From: QNYQ01 sp964542985 | GTDB lineage: Archaea > Thermoproteota > Thermoprotei_A > Sulfolobales > Pyrodictiaceae | Assembly: GCA_964542985.1 (NCBI GenBank) | Contig: CAZIWH010000010.1 | Location: 1-34,555, forward strand | DNA length: 34,555 nucleotides | Direction: 5' to 3' | Part shown: piece by piece, positions 20,290 through 27,599 of the stretch | Numbering within the stretch: the stretch's first letter is position 1 | Layout: each line of letters opens with the position of its first letter | Notes under the pieces: model-generated | What the model was told of the DNA's origin: nothing | Databases searched by the model: none | The model's input: the letters and a program-made list of their open reading frames with translations, nothing else | Position numbers and translations under genes: made by a program

Positions 20290-21381
20290 GTGGCGGCGGA
20301 GGGCCTAGTGGTAGAGGATCTCGTGGTTCACCGAGGAGGCCGTCTAGTGCTCCATGGCGTCTCCCTCCGCCTCCTCCGGGGCGAGGTCGGAGTAGTGCTG
20401 GGCCCCAACGGGGCGGGGAAGACGACCCTTCTACACAGCATAGCCGGCGTAGTCAAGCCCGCCCAGGGCAGGATAGTGGTGGCCGGCATAGTGGTCTACG
20501 ACTCCGTGCGGGGCCTCTCGCTGCCCCCGGAGAGGAGGGGTGCAGCCCTCGTCCCCCAGAGCCTAGCCCTCTTCCCCCACATGACGGTCGAGGAAAATAT
20601 CAGATTCGCGTTGAGGCCCCGCAGGCTCCCCCGCAGCGAAGAGGACGAGAGGCTCCGCCGCGTAGCAGAGATGCTTGGGATAACTCACCTCCTCCCACGG
20701 AGGCCGAGCCAGCTCAGCGGTGGCGAGAGGCAGCGGGTAGCCCTCGCCCGCGCCCTCGCCGCTGAGCCCAGGCTCCTCCTCCTAGACGAGCCCTTCTCAG
20801 CCCTAGATGCCCCGACCAGGGAGAGGCTCCGCCGCCTCCTCCGCCGTATCCTCCACGAAACAGGCACAACGGCGCTCATGGTGACCCACAGCTTCTCCGA
20901 CGCATGGCTCCTTGGCACGAGGCTCTACCTCCTCCGCGGAGGCAAGCTCTACGGCGGCGCCTCGCCCTGGGAGATAGCGGAGAAGCCCCTCAGCCACGGC
21001 GTAGCCGGGTTCCTCGGCCTCCAGGTGCTCGAGGCCAAGGTCGATGACCGGGATCCAGTGCTCCTCCACGTAGCGGGCCTCGGCCTCCTCCGAGTAGCCA
21101 GGAGGCTCCGTCCCGGCGCTAGGGCCCTGGTTAGCCTCCGCGCAGACGACATGGTGCCCACGGACAGAGAGGGCCCTAACACCTACCGGGCCAGGGTGCT
21201 CGAATCCCTCCTCACAAGGTACTCTGTGCGCCTCCTCGTAGAGACCCAGGGCGGCCTAACGTTGCTCGTAGAGGCCCCGAGGGGCCTCCTGCTAGCGCAG
21301 GGGGGCATACCTGGGCCCGGGGACACGGTGCTCATCCACATACCCCCTGAGGCCCCCGACGTCGCGGAGGCGCCGGGGTAG
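20290..21381 (+). CDS. Molybdate/tungstate ABC transporter ATP-binding protein
   Basis: A 363-residue ATPase powering the importer. The nucleotide-binding domain shows Walker A GPNGAGKTT, a Q-loop near 'AALVPQSLALFPHMTVEENI', signature LSGGERQRVALARAL, Walker B LLLLDEPFSALD and H-loop 'MVTHSFSDA'. The C-terminal 130 residues (from about 235) form a TOBE/MOP-like accessory domain ('VLEAKVDDRDPVLLHVAG...', 'VSLRADDM') that in some ModC/WtpC proteins binds the oxyanion for feedback inhibition. The GTG start at 20290 lies seven bases after the permease stop. Confidence 0.9.
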   Translation: MAAEGLVVEDLVVHRGGRLVLHGVSLRLLRGEVGVVLGPNGAGKTTLLHSIAGVVKPAQGRIVVAGIVVYDSVRGLSLPPERRGAALVPQSLALFPHMTVEENIRFALRPRRLPRSEEDERLRRVAEMLGITHLLPRRPSQLSGGERQRVALARALAAEPRLLLLDEPFSALDAPTRERLRRLLRRILHETGTTALMVTHSFSDAWLLGTRLYLLRGGKLYGGASPWEIAEKPLSHGVAGFLGLQVLEAKVDDRDPVLLHVAGLGLLRVARRLRPGARALVSLRADDMVPTDREGPNTYRARVLESLLTRYSVRLLVETQGGLTLLVEAPRGLLLAQGGIPGPGDTVLIHIPPEAPDVAEAPG

Positions 21382-21445
21382 AGAAGAGGGGGTTCCCGGT
21401 AGCCCCTCCACTACTTGGAGCCCCGAGAGGGGGTGTAGGGGGGCG

Positions 21446-21883
21446 TTGGCGAGGGTCAGGGTTGAGGCCGAGGTTAGGCCCACGGAAAGCGTGGATAAGG
21501 TTAAGCGCGCGGTGCTGAACGTGTTCACCCCCGACACGATCCATGTAGAGGATCTTGGCGGCGGCTACCGGCTCGTAGTCGCGGAGTCTTACAGCCTCAG
21601 GGGCTTGGTGAGGCTGCACGAGAAGCTCCGCCGCGAGAGGATACTTGACGCGGCTAGGGGCTACATGCTCCGCGGAATAGACGGCGACACGCTGGTATTC
21701 AAGCTGAACAAGCAAGCGGCCTATGTGGGCCGCGTGAGCCTCGTAGACATAGACTCGGAGGCCCCGATGGGCCCCATAGTGTTCACAGTCGAGCATAGCA
21801 ACCCCAGGGCAGTGGTGGACTGGCTCGCCCCGCCTACGAGGATGGGCAGGCCGATCCGTGAACACCCTATGCCCGAGGACTAG
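21446..21883 (+). CDS. UPF0201 family protein
   Basis: A 145-residue archaeal protein matching UPF0201 (COG1931). The start 'VRVEAEVRPTESVDKVKRAVLNVF' is the family hallmark, followed by 'LRGLVRLHEKLRRERILDAAR' and the 'GPIVFTVEHSNPRAVVDWLAPPT' end. It is soluble, with no signal or membrane segment. A nucleic-acid-binding or tRNA-related role has been suggested for the family, but the function is not established. The TTG start at 21446 has a GAGGGGGTG site upstream. It precedes a UPF0200 nucleotide kinase-like gene, a pairing common in archaea. Confidence 0.88.
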   Translation: MARVRVEAEVRPTESVDKVKRAVLNVFTPDTIHVEDLGGGYRLVVAESYSLRGLVRLHEKLRRERILDAARGYMLRGIDGDTLVFKLNKQAAYVGRVSLVDIDSEAPMGPIVFTVEHSNPRAVVDWLAPPTRMGRPIREHPMPED

Positions 21884-21963
21884 CCGCCAGCCTACTCGGC
21901 CCCCTGGCCCGAGGCAAGGTTTAGAGGCTTCTCCGCCGCCTAGGGGACTACGCGGGCCTCGCT

Positions 21964-22023
21964 ATGTACCTGGCCACCTACGAGTATGAGGAAGCCAAGA
22001 AGCGGAGCAGCAGGGGACGCTGA
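21964..22023 (+). other. Possible remnant coding segment between UPF0201 and UPF0200 genes
   Basis: In one frame from about 21926 to TGA 22021 the sequence reads like a real C-terminus (DYAGLAMYLATYEYEEAKKRS), but the only ATG (21964) gives just 19 residues and a TAG closes the frame upstream. It may be a fragment of a lost gene or a tiny peptide. The rest of the 245-base gap shows nothing clear. Confidence 0.25.
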
Positions 22024-22128
22024 GATGTCGGGGACGAGCGCCCGACCCGCCGACATGGGCGCCATGCCTCAAGCCTCATAAGGGGGCTTCCCTCTCCGGG
22101 CCCAACGTCTCCTAGATGGGCTGCTGCT

Positions 22129-22716
22129 GTGGGGCAGGCGGGGAGGCTGCTCATACTCGTCACCGGCATGCCTGGGAGCGGGAAGAGCCTCGTCTCCTCC
22201 GTCGCCTCCACGCTGGGCATACCCGTCTACGTCATGGGCGACGTTGTGAGAGAGGAGGCCCGTAGGAGGGGCCTGGAGCCAACCCCGGCTAACCTGAACA
22301 TGGTTGCAAGGATGCTCCGCGAGGAGTACGGCCCCACCGTAGTGGCTGAGAGGACGGCGGATAAGATTGTCCGCGACGGCTGCCGCGTCTGCCTCGTGGA
22401 CGGTGTCAGGAGCCTCGCCGAGGTGGAGGTGTTCCAGAGGCTCGGCGACACCGTTGTGGTCGCGGTTCACGCGTCGCCGAGAACCAGGTTCGAGAGGCTC
22501 CGGAGGAGGGGGAGGCCCGGGGACCCGGAGACATGGGAGGAGTTCAGGCAGAGGGATCTCACCGAGCTAGGGTTCAGCCTAGGGAGCGTGATAGCGCTCG
22601 CCGACTACATGATAGTCAACGAGGCCGACCCGGGCTTGGCCCGGGAGAAGGCTAGGAGGCTCCTCCTCCGCCTAGCCTCAGGCGAAAAACCAGAGCCCTC
22701 GAGCCTCGAGTTCTAG
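22129..22716 (+). CDS. UPF0200 P-loop nucleotide kinase-like protein (dephospho-CoA kinase-like)
   Basis: This 195-residue protein has a P-loop GMPGSGKS (Walker A), 'YVMGDVVREEARRRG' (the lid-proximal helix), 'GCRVCLVDGVRSLAEVEVF' (Walker B-like) and an Arg-rich 'RTRFERLRRRGRPGDPETWEEFRQRD' lid. This matches the archaeal UPF0200/COG0237-related family, annotated as adenylate kinase- or dephospho-CoA kinase-like; the true substrate is not proven. The GTG start at 22129 is accepted because 'LLILVTGMPGSGKS' begins close to it. Its stop overlaps the stop of the convergent gene at 22713 by four bases. It follows UPF0201, as in many archaea. Confidence 0.85.
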   Translation: MGQAGRLLILVTGMPGSGKSLVSSVASTLGIPVYVMGDVVREEARRRGLEPTPANLNMVARMLREEYGPTVVAERTADKIVRDGCRVCLVDGVRSLAEVEVFQRLGDTVVVAVHASPRTRFERLRRRGRPGDPETWEEFRQRDLTELGFSLGSVIALADYMIVNEADPGLAREKARRLLLRLASGEKPEPSSLEF

Positions 22717-23141
22717 GCCACAGCCTCCTCGCTCGCAGCCGGCGCCGGCGCGCCGAGACTCTCGGCTATCCTCTCCGCTAGCTCCCAGACCCTCTCTGCG
22801 ACCTCGCCTGGTAGTAGCCGGTGGTTGAGGTAGAGCCTCCCGCTGCCGCCCTCCTCGACGAGCCCCAGCTCCTTGTAGAGCCTAACCTCCTCGACGACGT
22901 CGACGAGGCTGGGGTATGCTGTTATCACGTCCTCCTCGTGCAGCCTCATCAAGTCACTTATCAGCTGCTGAAGGGTCACCGGACCGGCGGCAATCCGGGC
23001 GAGGATTGCGTAGCGCAGCTCACCCAGCTCCCAGCCGAGCCTCTCAACCCAGTAGCCAGGGTACATGGAATAAGCACCCCGAACCACCCCCAGGAGAATA
23101 GTGTTGGGCAGAAAGGTGGGATATGGGAGCACGGGCCCCAT
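22713..23141 (-). CDS. Putative winged-helix-type protein of unknown role
   Basis: A protein of about 142 residues counted from ATG 23141. After 'PNTILLGVVRGAYSMYPGYWVERL', residues about 40-110 ('ELRYAILARIAAGPVTLQQLISDL', then 'VVEEVRLYKELGLVEEGG' and 'RLYLNHRLL') fit a winged helix-turn-helix with a beta-wing, as in PadR/ArsR-like regulators. The C-terminus is helical and Ala/Glu-rich. A longer frame to TTG 23273 overlaps an AT-rich TATA-like box (23256-23263) and lacks other starts, so ATG 23141 is more likely. No target genes are evident. Confidence 0.55.
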   Translation of the reverse strand: MGPVLPYPTFLPNTILLGVVRGAYSMYPGYWVERLGWELGELRYAILARIAAGPVTLQQLISDLMRLHEEDVITAYPSLVDVVEEVRLYKELGLVEEGGSGRLYLNHRLLPGEVAERVWELAERIAESLGAPAPAASEEAVA

Positions 23142-23255
23142 GTATCGCGAGAAAATACGGGTCTCCCCCTGGGCTAGGGGGTGAGGCGGACCAGCCGCAC
23201 GGGCCCCGTGCTCACCGGCCAGGCTAGGAGAGTGATAGAGACATAATAGTTCGGT

Positions 23256-23263
23256 AAATTTAA
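23256..23263 (-). promoter_or_regulatory. TATA-like box (TTAAATTT) before the winged-helix-like gene
   Basis: The minus strand reads GAGTTAAATTTACC in a GC-rich context. Transcription from here would begin near 23230, which excludes the TTG start at 23273 and leaves a leader of about 90 bases before ATG 23141. Confidence 0.5.
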
Positions 23264-23288
23264 CTCTAACCAAAGGGGGGACAATTAG

Positions 23289-23648
23289 TCACTGGTGGCT
23301 GCAGCTCCGGGCCACCCGGACCCTCATTTCCACGGGGCCGTGGGCGCCCTCCAGCTCCACTACCACGCTCCCACCGCCCAGCGCGTGGCACACGTCCAGC
23401 GCAACACGGGCAGCAAGCTCCTCTTGCAGCACCCGTGTTCCACGGAACCCTGAGAGGTAGTTGTGGAAGCTCAACGCCTCAATGTAGCGGCACCCCTCTG
23501 GTCCCCCGGGAGGCTGGTAGCGGAGCACAAGCCGGTAGAGGTCAACTATGCCCGTCACCGGGCACACTGCCTCTACCACGGCTCTCAGCTCGACCTCGTC
23601 GGCGCACCCGGAGCCATAGACGACCCTAAGCCCGCTCCCCGTAGCCAA
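23289..23648 (-). CDS. QueF-like archaeosine synthase (tRNA preQ0 amidinotransferase)
   Basis: This 119-residue protein matches the QueF-like (QueF-L) family. The signature 'VEAVCPVTGIVDLYRLVLRY' carries the thioimide-forming Cys29 and nearby Asp36. 'CRYIEALSFHNYLSGFRGTRVLQEE' corresponds to the substrate-binding Glu57 and the loop shared with QueF. In Crenarchaea lacking the ArcS pathway, QueF-L converts preQ0 at position 15 of tRNA to archaeosine using ammonia (known for Pyrobaculum). It is much shorter than bacterial bimodular QueF, as expected. The TTG start at 23648 is the only reasonable one. No other queuosine-type genes are nearby, so preQ0 would be made elsewhere in the genome. Confidence 0.78.
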   Translation of the reverse strand: MATGSGLRVVYGSGCADEVELRAVVEAVCPVTGIVDLYRLVLRYQPPGGPEGCRYIEALSFHNYLSGFRGTRVLQEELAARVALDVCHALGGGSVVVELEGAHGPVEMRVRVARSCSHQ

Positions 23649-23717
23649 GCCTAGCCTCCCCTCCGGCCGCTTCCCGGGGCGGCCTCGGCTATTTTCTGGA
23701 GCGTTGAGGCATGGCGG

Positions 23718-25181
23718 CTACTCTATGACGGTGGTGCGGCTCCTCACCCTCCCTCTTAGAGCGGCGGCGGCTACGGCGATGGCGGCTATGTAGACGTGTA
23801 TCTCCAGCCTACCTAGATCCATGAGGGCTAGGAGGGTTAGCTTGGCGGGGAGCGGTGTGGCGGCGCTGGTTATCCCTACGCTGAGGCCGGTGGTGCAGAG
23901 CGCGCTCGTGGCCTCGAATGCTGCGTCGGCTAGTGTCGCGTGGGGCACGGTGACCAGTATTATCATTGTGCCTATCACGTCTAGGAGGGCGAAAAGAAAC
24001 ACTACCTCGATAACCCTGGCGAGCTCCTCGAAGTCTACGTTGCTGGAGCCAACCTTGTGGCTAGTTATGTAGTGGGGGCCCTTGATTACCCTGGCCCAGC
24101 TCCACTTCACGGTGGAGCCTAGGACTGCGAGCCTGTACAGCTTTATGCCTCCCGCGGTGCTGAACGCGGAGCCGCCTATAAACATGAGTATTGTCAGAAG
24201 GAACTTGTATGAGGGGCTCATGTGGCTCAAGCTCGCTATGCCGAAGCCGGTGGTGGTCAGCGCGCTGGCGGTGTCGAAGAAGGCCTCGCGGAAGCGTCGG
24301 AAGAGGCTCCACGCGGCCGGTGCGCTGTGCATTAGCAAGAGAAGCCCTATGAGCACAGAGGGCACCCAGACAGCGAAGAAGGTCTTCTCCTCGACGCTCA
24401 TCTCCCTCTGCTGGCCCTTGAACAACGCATAGAGGTCGGCGAAGTTCAGCGCGCCCAGGATCATTGCAGCCACCGTGGCCGCTTCTATGAGGAAGCTGTG
24501 ATAGTAGCCTATGTTAGCCCCCCGGTCGCTGAAGCCGCCGGTGCTGATAGCGGTCATAGCGTGGTAGACCGCGTCGTTGAGCGGCATCCCGGCGGCGTAG
24601 AGGAGAACCACGTCTATCCCAGTAAGCACCGTGTAAAGCCACATGAAGGCACGGAGGCTCCGAGCTATGCTTGGCTCAAGCCTCTCCAGCCTGCCTTCCG
24701 CGAAACCGACCAGGTGGGCCGGGAGCCCAGCTATGCGGGCGAACGCATAGAACACGACAACGACGCCGAAGCCGCCTAGCCACTGCGTGAGCGCTCTCCA
24801 AGCCTGCACGCTCCAGGGCAGCTCATCCACGCTGGGCACGTAGACGTGAAACGCTGGATCCACTTGTCCGCTGAAGACGCTGAGCCCCGTGGTTGTGAAG
24901 CCGCTCACAGCCTCGAACCACGAGTCCACCAGCGGCACATGAATAGCAAGAGTAACAGGGATGGCTGAAAGCAGTGGCACGAGCACCCACGACAACGCGA
25001 CAAGTATAATGGCCTCGTGCAGCGTTATCGGCCTAGAGGGCCTAGTGGCTGTCAACCAGAACCACGCCACAGCGAAGTAGATTAACGTCATCACGAGCTG
25101 GACAGAGGTAGCCACGCTCCACCTCTCCAGGAGCAGCGTCCACAGCACGGCGCCCGCATGGGGCATGGCGGCGACGATCAA
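23718..25181 (-). CDS. Trk/Ktr-type potassium uptake membrane protein TrkH
   Basis: A 487-residue K+ translocation subunit with four membrane-pore-membrane repeats. The selectivity-filter-like sequences are FTTTGLS, ISTGGFS, LTTTGFG and CTTGLS, one per repeat, which identifies the TrkH/KtrB family. 'GGSAFSTAGGIKLYR' is the conserved loop after the third repeat. K+ uptake is relevant to hyperthermophiles, which keep high internal potassium. The start is ambiguous between 25181 and ATG 25166 (MPHAGAV), the latter better for a first membrane segment. No cytosolic TrkA/KtrA gating subunit is adjacent, so it must be encoded elsewhere or be absent. Confidence 0.9.
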   Translation of the reverse strand: MIVAAMPHAGAVLWTLLLERWSVATSVQLVMTLIYFAVAWFWLTATRPSRPITLHEAIILVALSWVLVPLLSAIPVTLAIHVPLVDSWFEAVSGFTTTGLSVFSGQVDPAFHVYVPSVDELPWSVQAWRALTQWLGGFGVVVVFYAFARIAGLPAHLVGFAEGRLERLEPSIARSLRAFMWLYTVLTGIDVVLLYAAGMPLNDAVYHAMTAISTGGFSDRGANIGYYHSFLIEAATVAAMILGALNFADLYALFKGQQREMSVEEKTFFAVWVPSVLIGLLLLMHSAPAAWSLFRRFREAFFDTASALTTTGFGIASLSHMSPSYKFLLTILMFIGGSAFSTAGGIKLYRLAVLGSTVKWSWARVIKGPHYITSHKVGSSNVDFEELARVIEVVFLFALLDVIGTMIILVTVPHATLADAAFEATSALCTTGLSVGITSAATPLPAKLTLLALMDLGRLEIHVYIAAIAVAAAALRGRVRSRTTVIE

Positions 25182-25355
25182 CGGGAGTACAATGTAGTGA
25201 AGGAGGGGATGTATGCATCGGCTGCAACTCGCCGCCTTCTCGGCAGCTCCAGCCGTGGCTTACCAGCCTCCATTAGGCCGGCCCGCCGAGGAACCGGCGG
25301 TAAAAAGACTTCATTTCATGTGTACAGTGATGACTCTTGGTGGACTGTAGCTAGG

Positions 25356-26287
25356 TCACCTCCTCCTAATGAGTGTGAGCGCTGCTGCTAGCAGCGCCAC
25401 AGCAAGCAGCATGGAGGACGACAGCAGAGGGTATATCATGGCGAGCCTCCCTGCCTTCGTTACGGTCACCGTAGTGGTTCTTATCGAGGTGTAGAACTTC
25501 GTAGCGGTGCTTGTAACAGTCCTGGTGGTTTCGGCTACGGTTCTTGTTACCGTTGTAGTAGTCGTTACACTGGTTGTCTCCACGGCTCTCGTAGTCTTTG
25601 TCACTGTTGTAGTGACTGTTCTGGTCACGGATACTCTGATAATCTTCGTGGATGTATAACATGGGGTGGCGACCCCAGCGGCAGCGTAAAGCAGCTTGAG
25701 GCCGGGACTCCAGGCGGGCCCGCGGCTAACGGCCACAATACCCCGAGCTCATCATAGTTGAAGTACAGTGGCTTTGGGGGACCACGCATAGTAGAGGGAG
25801 ACGCCAGTGCCATTAGCCGTACAGAGGGTATAGGGGCCAGCACTTGCAGCAACCGAGCTATCTCTCACGATGCGCGGCGACCACGGCTCAACCGCGGTGA
25901 ACCAGACAAGCATCCGTTGCCCTTTCTCAGCAGTCACGTTGTAGAGGAGCCCCGGGACAACCTCCTTGACGCCACTGTAGACCCTCCTTGGGGCTGCTAG
26001 CAGCCTCTTGGAGGCGTTAAACCCGTAGTTGGGGGCTACGGGCTTTAAGGGTGTGAGAGCAGACGAAGGATGATCTCGCAGCCCTGGACCGTGCAGCGCA
26101 GCCACCACTACACGGCTCCCACTGATTACTAGAAGCCTGTAGTCAGAAGCATGTAGCCTGTGTCGTTAAGAAGTACAGCCGGCAGCACGGCCTTGGACAC
26201 GCCGCCGGCGGCTCTCCCCTGGAGCACCGGGGGAGCACTGAGTGCCACCACTATAGCTATTAGTATAGCCGTTGCCTTAGACCTCAA
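25356..26287 (-). pseudogene. Frame-disrupted exported protein with Thr-rich stalk and C-terminal membrane anchor
   Basis: Four minus-strand pieces in different frames read as one exported protein of about 310 residues. From TTG 26287 there is a signal peptide (RSKATAILIAIVVALSAPP), ending at a TAG at 26129-26131. A second frame gives 'DYRLLVISGSRVVVAALHG' through VSLYYAWSP. A third gives PLYFNYDELG near 25741-25785. A fourth gives 'AVSRGPAWSPGLKLLYAAAG', a long Thr/Val stalk (about 25440-25640) and a terminal membrane helix with RRR. One-base changes at or near 26140, in the run CCCCCAAA near 25775 and in GGGG near 25742 would restore a single frame. It is either decayed or hit by assembly indels. 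Architecture fits a surface-exposed stalked protein; function unknown. Confidence 0.65.
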
Positions 26288-26505
26288 GGCTACCCGCCCG
26301 TCCAGTAATAGCGGTAAGGAGAAGCCAAGAGGAAGGATTTAAGCTGTGGCGCGTCTTGTCAAGAAGCGTATCTCCTAGTTCGCGGAGAAAGGCACTCCAT
26401 GCTGTAGGTGGCGCCCCCAGTCCACTGCTGCAGCGGAACAGGATTGGCTAAGCATCTTTAGGCCAGCCTTCCAGCAGGGATTAACCCCGTCTAAGCATAG
26501 GAGGG
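26288..26505. other. Intergenic region with divergent promoters
   Basis: This stretch between the broken exported-protein gene and the DUF488 gene has a TATA-like GCTTAAATCC on the minus strand (about 26335-26344), serving the exported protein, and a weaker GATTAACC on the plus strand (26479-26486), about 20-27 bases before ATG 26506. I see no gene or RNA signature in the rest. Confidence 0.4.
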
Positions 26506-26975
26506 ATGCACGGCTGGGGCGCCGGGTCTATACTGTTGGGCACAGTAGTCGCGGCCTCGGGGAGCTGGTTCAGCTCCTCCAGCGCTATGGGGTCGCTGTA
26601 GTGGTTGATGTTAGGAGGAGGCCGGGGAGCAGGAGGGTTCCCTGGTTCAGCCGTGGCGTGCTCGAGGAGGAGCTGCCCAGGAGGGGCATTGGCTACGTGT
26701 GGCTCGGGAGGCTGCTCGGCGGCTTCAGGAGAGGCGGCTACGAGGCCTATATGAGAACACCCAGCTACTGGCGCGGCATAGCAGTGCTCACCCGGGTCAT
26801 ACTGGAGTCGCCGGGCCCCGTGTCCTTGATGTGCAGGGAGAGGCTATGGAGGCGCTGCCACCGCCGCTACATAGCCGAGACACTGGCCTGCATGGGCTAC
26901 GAGGTTGTCCACATAATAGACCTCGGAGTGACTGAGAGGCACCGCCCTAGGAGCTGCAGGGGGAGCGTGGATTAA
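26506..26975 (+). CDS. DUF488 family protein with apparent frame disruption near the N-terminus
   Basis: The protein carries DUF488 hallmarks: 'VYTVGHSSRGLGELVQLL', 'VVVDVRRRPGSRRVPWFS', GIGYVWLGRLLGG, and the C-terminal 'LMCRERLWRRCHRRYIAETL' (CxE...CHR). DUF488 proteins are small, cytosolic and of unknown function. The frame with these motifs has no ATG, GTG or TTG before 'VYTVGHS'; its first legal start, GTG 26601, would remove the first strand and helix. An ATG at 26506 with AGGAGGG in front is in a different frame and would join if GGG at 26524-26526 were GGGG (MHGWGAGVYTVGH). Hence a real frameshift or a one-base assembly error is likely. The gene is followed 34 bases later by the ThpR gene. 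Confidence 0.65.
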
Positions 26976-27008
26976 CGCCTCCGCCGGGAGCATAAGCTGC
27001 CCGGTGGG

Positions 27009-27599
27009 GTGGCTCCGGGTTTGAGTGAGAGGATAAGGGCGTTCATAGCCGTGGACATAGAGGAGCCCCGCGTGGTAGCCAAGCTCGTCCAGATAAGGGA
27101 TGCGTTCGTGGCCACGGGTGCGCCCATGAAGCCCGTGGAGGACCAGAACATGCATATCACTATAAGATTCCTCGGCTCCACGCCGGTAGCGCTGCTGGAC
27201 GAGATAGAGGCTATTATGAGGCAGGCCCGCCCCCGGCGCGTTGTGATAAAGCTGCGGGGCGTAGGCGCCTTCCCGAGCATTGAGAGGCCCCGCGTCATAT
27301 GGGTGGGCGTGGAGCCGGGCCCGGGGGCGGAGGAGCTGGAGCGTATCTACCGCGCAGTGGAGCGTGGCGTCAGGAGGCTGGGCTGGAGCCCGGAGCGCGA
27401 GGAGTTCATTCCCCACGTGACGCTCGCCAGGATAAAGGGGAGGAAGAACATTGACCGCGTTGTTAAGCTCCTCAGGGAGCTCAGCGACGTTGAGGTAGGA
27501 GAGGTTGTCCTGGAGTCCCTGAGGCTGAAGCAGAGCATACTGACCAGAAGCGGCCCCATCTACCGCACAGTAAGGGAGGTAAGGGCTGTGGAGGCCTAG
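27009..27599 (+). CDS. thpR: RNA 2',3'-cyclic phosphodiesterase (2'-5' RNA ligase family, ThpR)
   Basis: A 196-residue member of the 2H phosphoesterase family. The two catalytic HxT motifs are HITIRFLG (H49, T51) and HVTLARIKG (H136, T138), the classical arrangement. 'RAFIAVDIEEP' at the start and 'VEDQNMHITIRFLGSTP' are typical of archaeal ThpR, which opens 2',3'-cyclic phosphates at RNA ends and shows 2'-5' ligase activity in vitro. Size is normal. The GTG start at 27009 is close to the DUF488 stop, so they may be co-transcribed. Its 3' end overlaps the stop of the convergent NuoN-like gene by four bases. Confidence 0.9.
   Translation: MAPGLSERIRAFIAVDIEEPRVVAKLVQIRDAFVATGAPMKPVEDQNMHITIRFLGSTPVALLDEIEAIMRQARPRRVVIKLRGVGAFPSIERPRVIWVGVEPGPGAEELERIYRAVERGVRRLGWSPEREEFIPHVTLARIKGRKNIDRVVKLLRELSDVEVGEVVLESLRLKQSILTRSGPIYRTVREVRAVEA

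Noticed and set aside
21926..22023. A separate small gene between UPF0201 and UPF0200
   Set aside because: The coding-like stretch has no start codon except an ATG giving 19 residues, so I list it only as a possible remnant.
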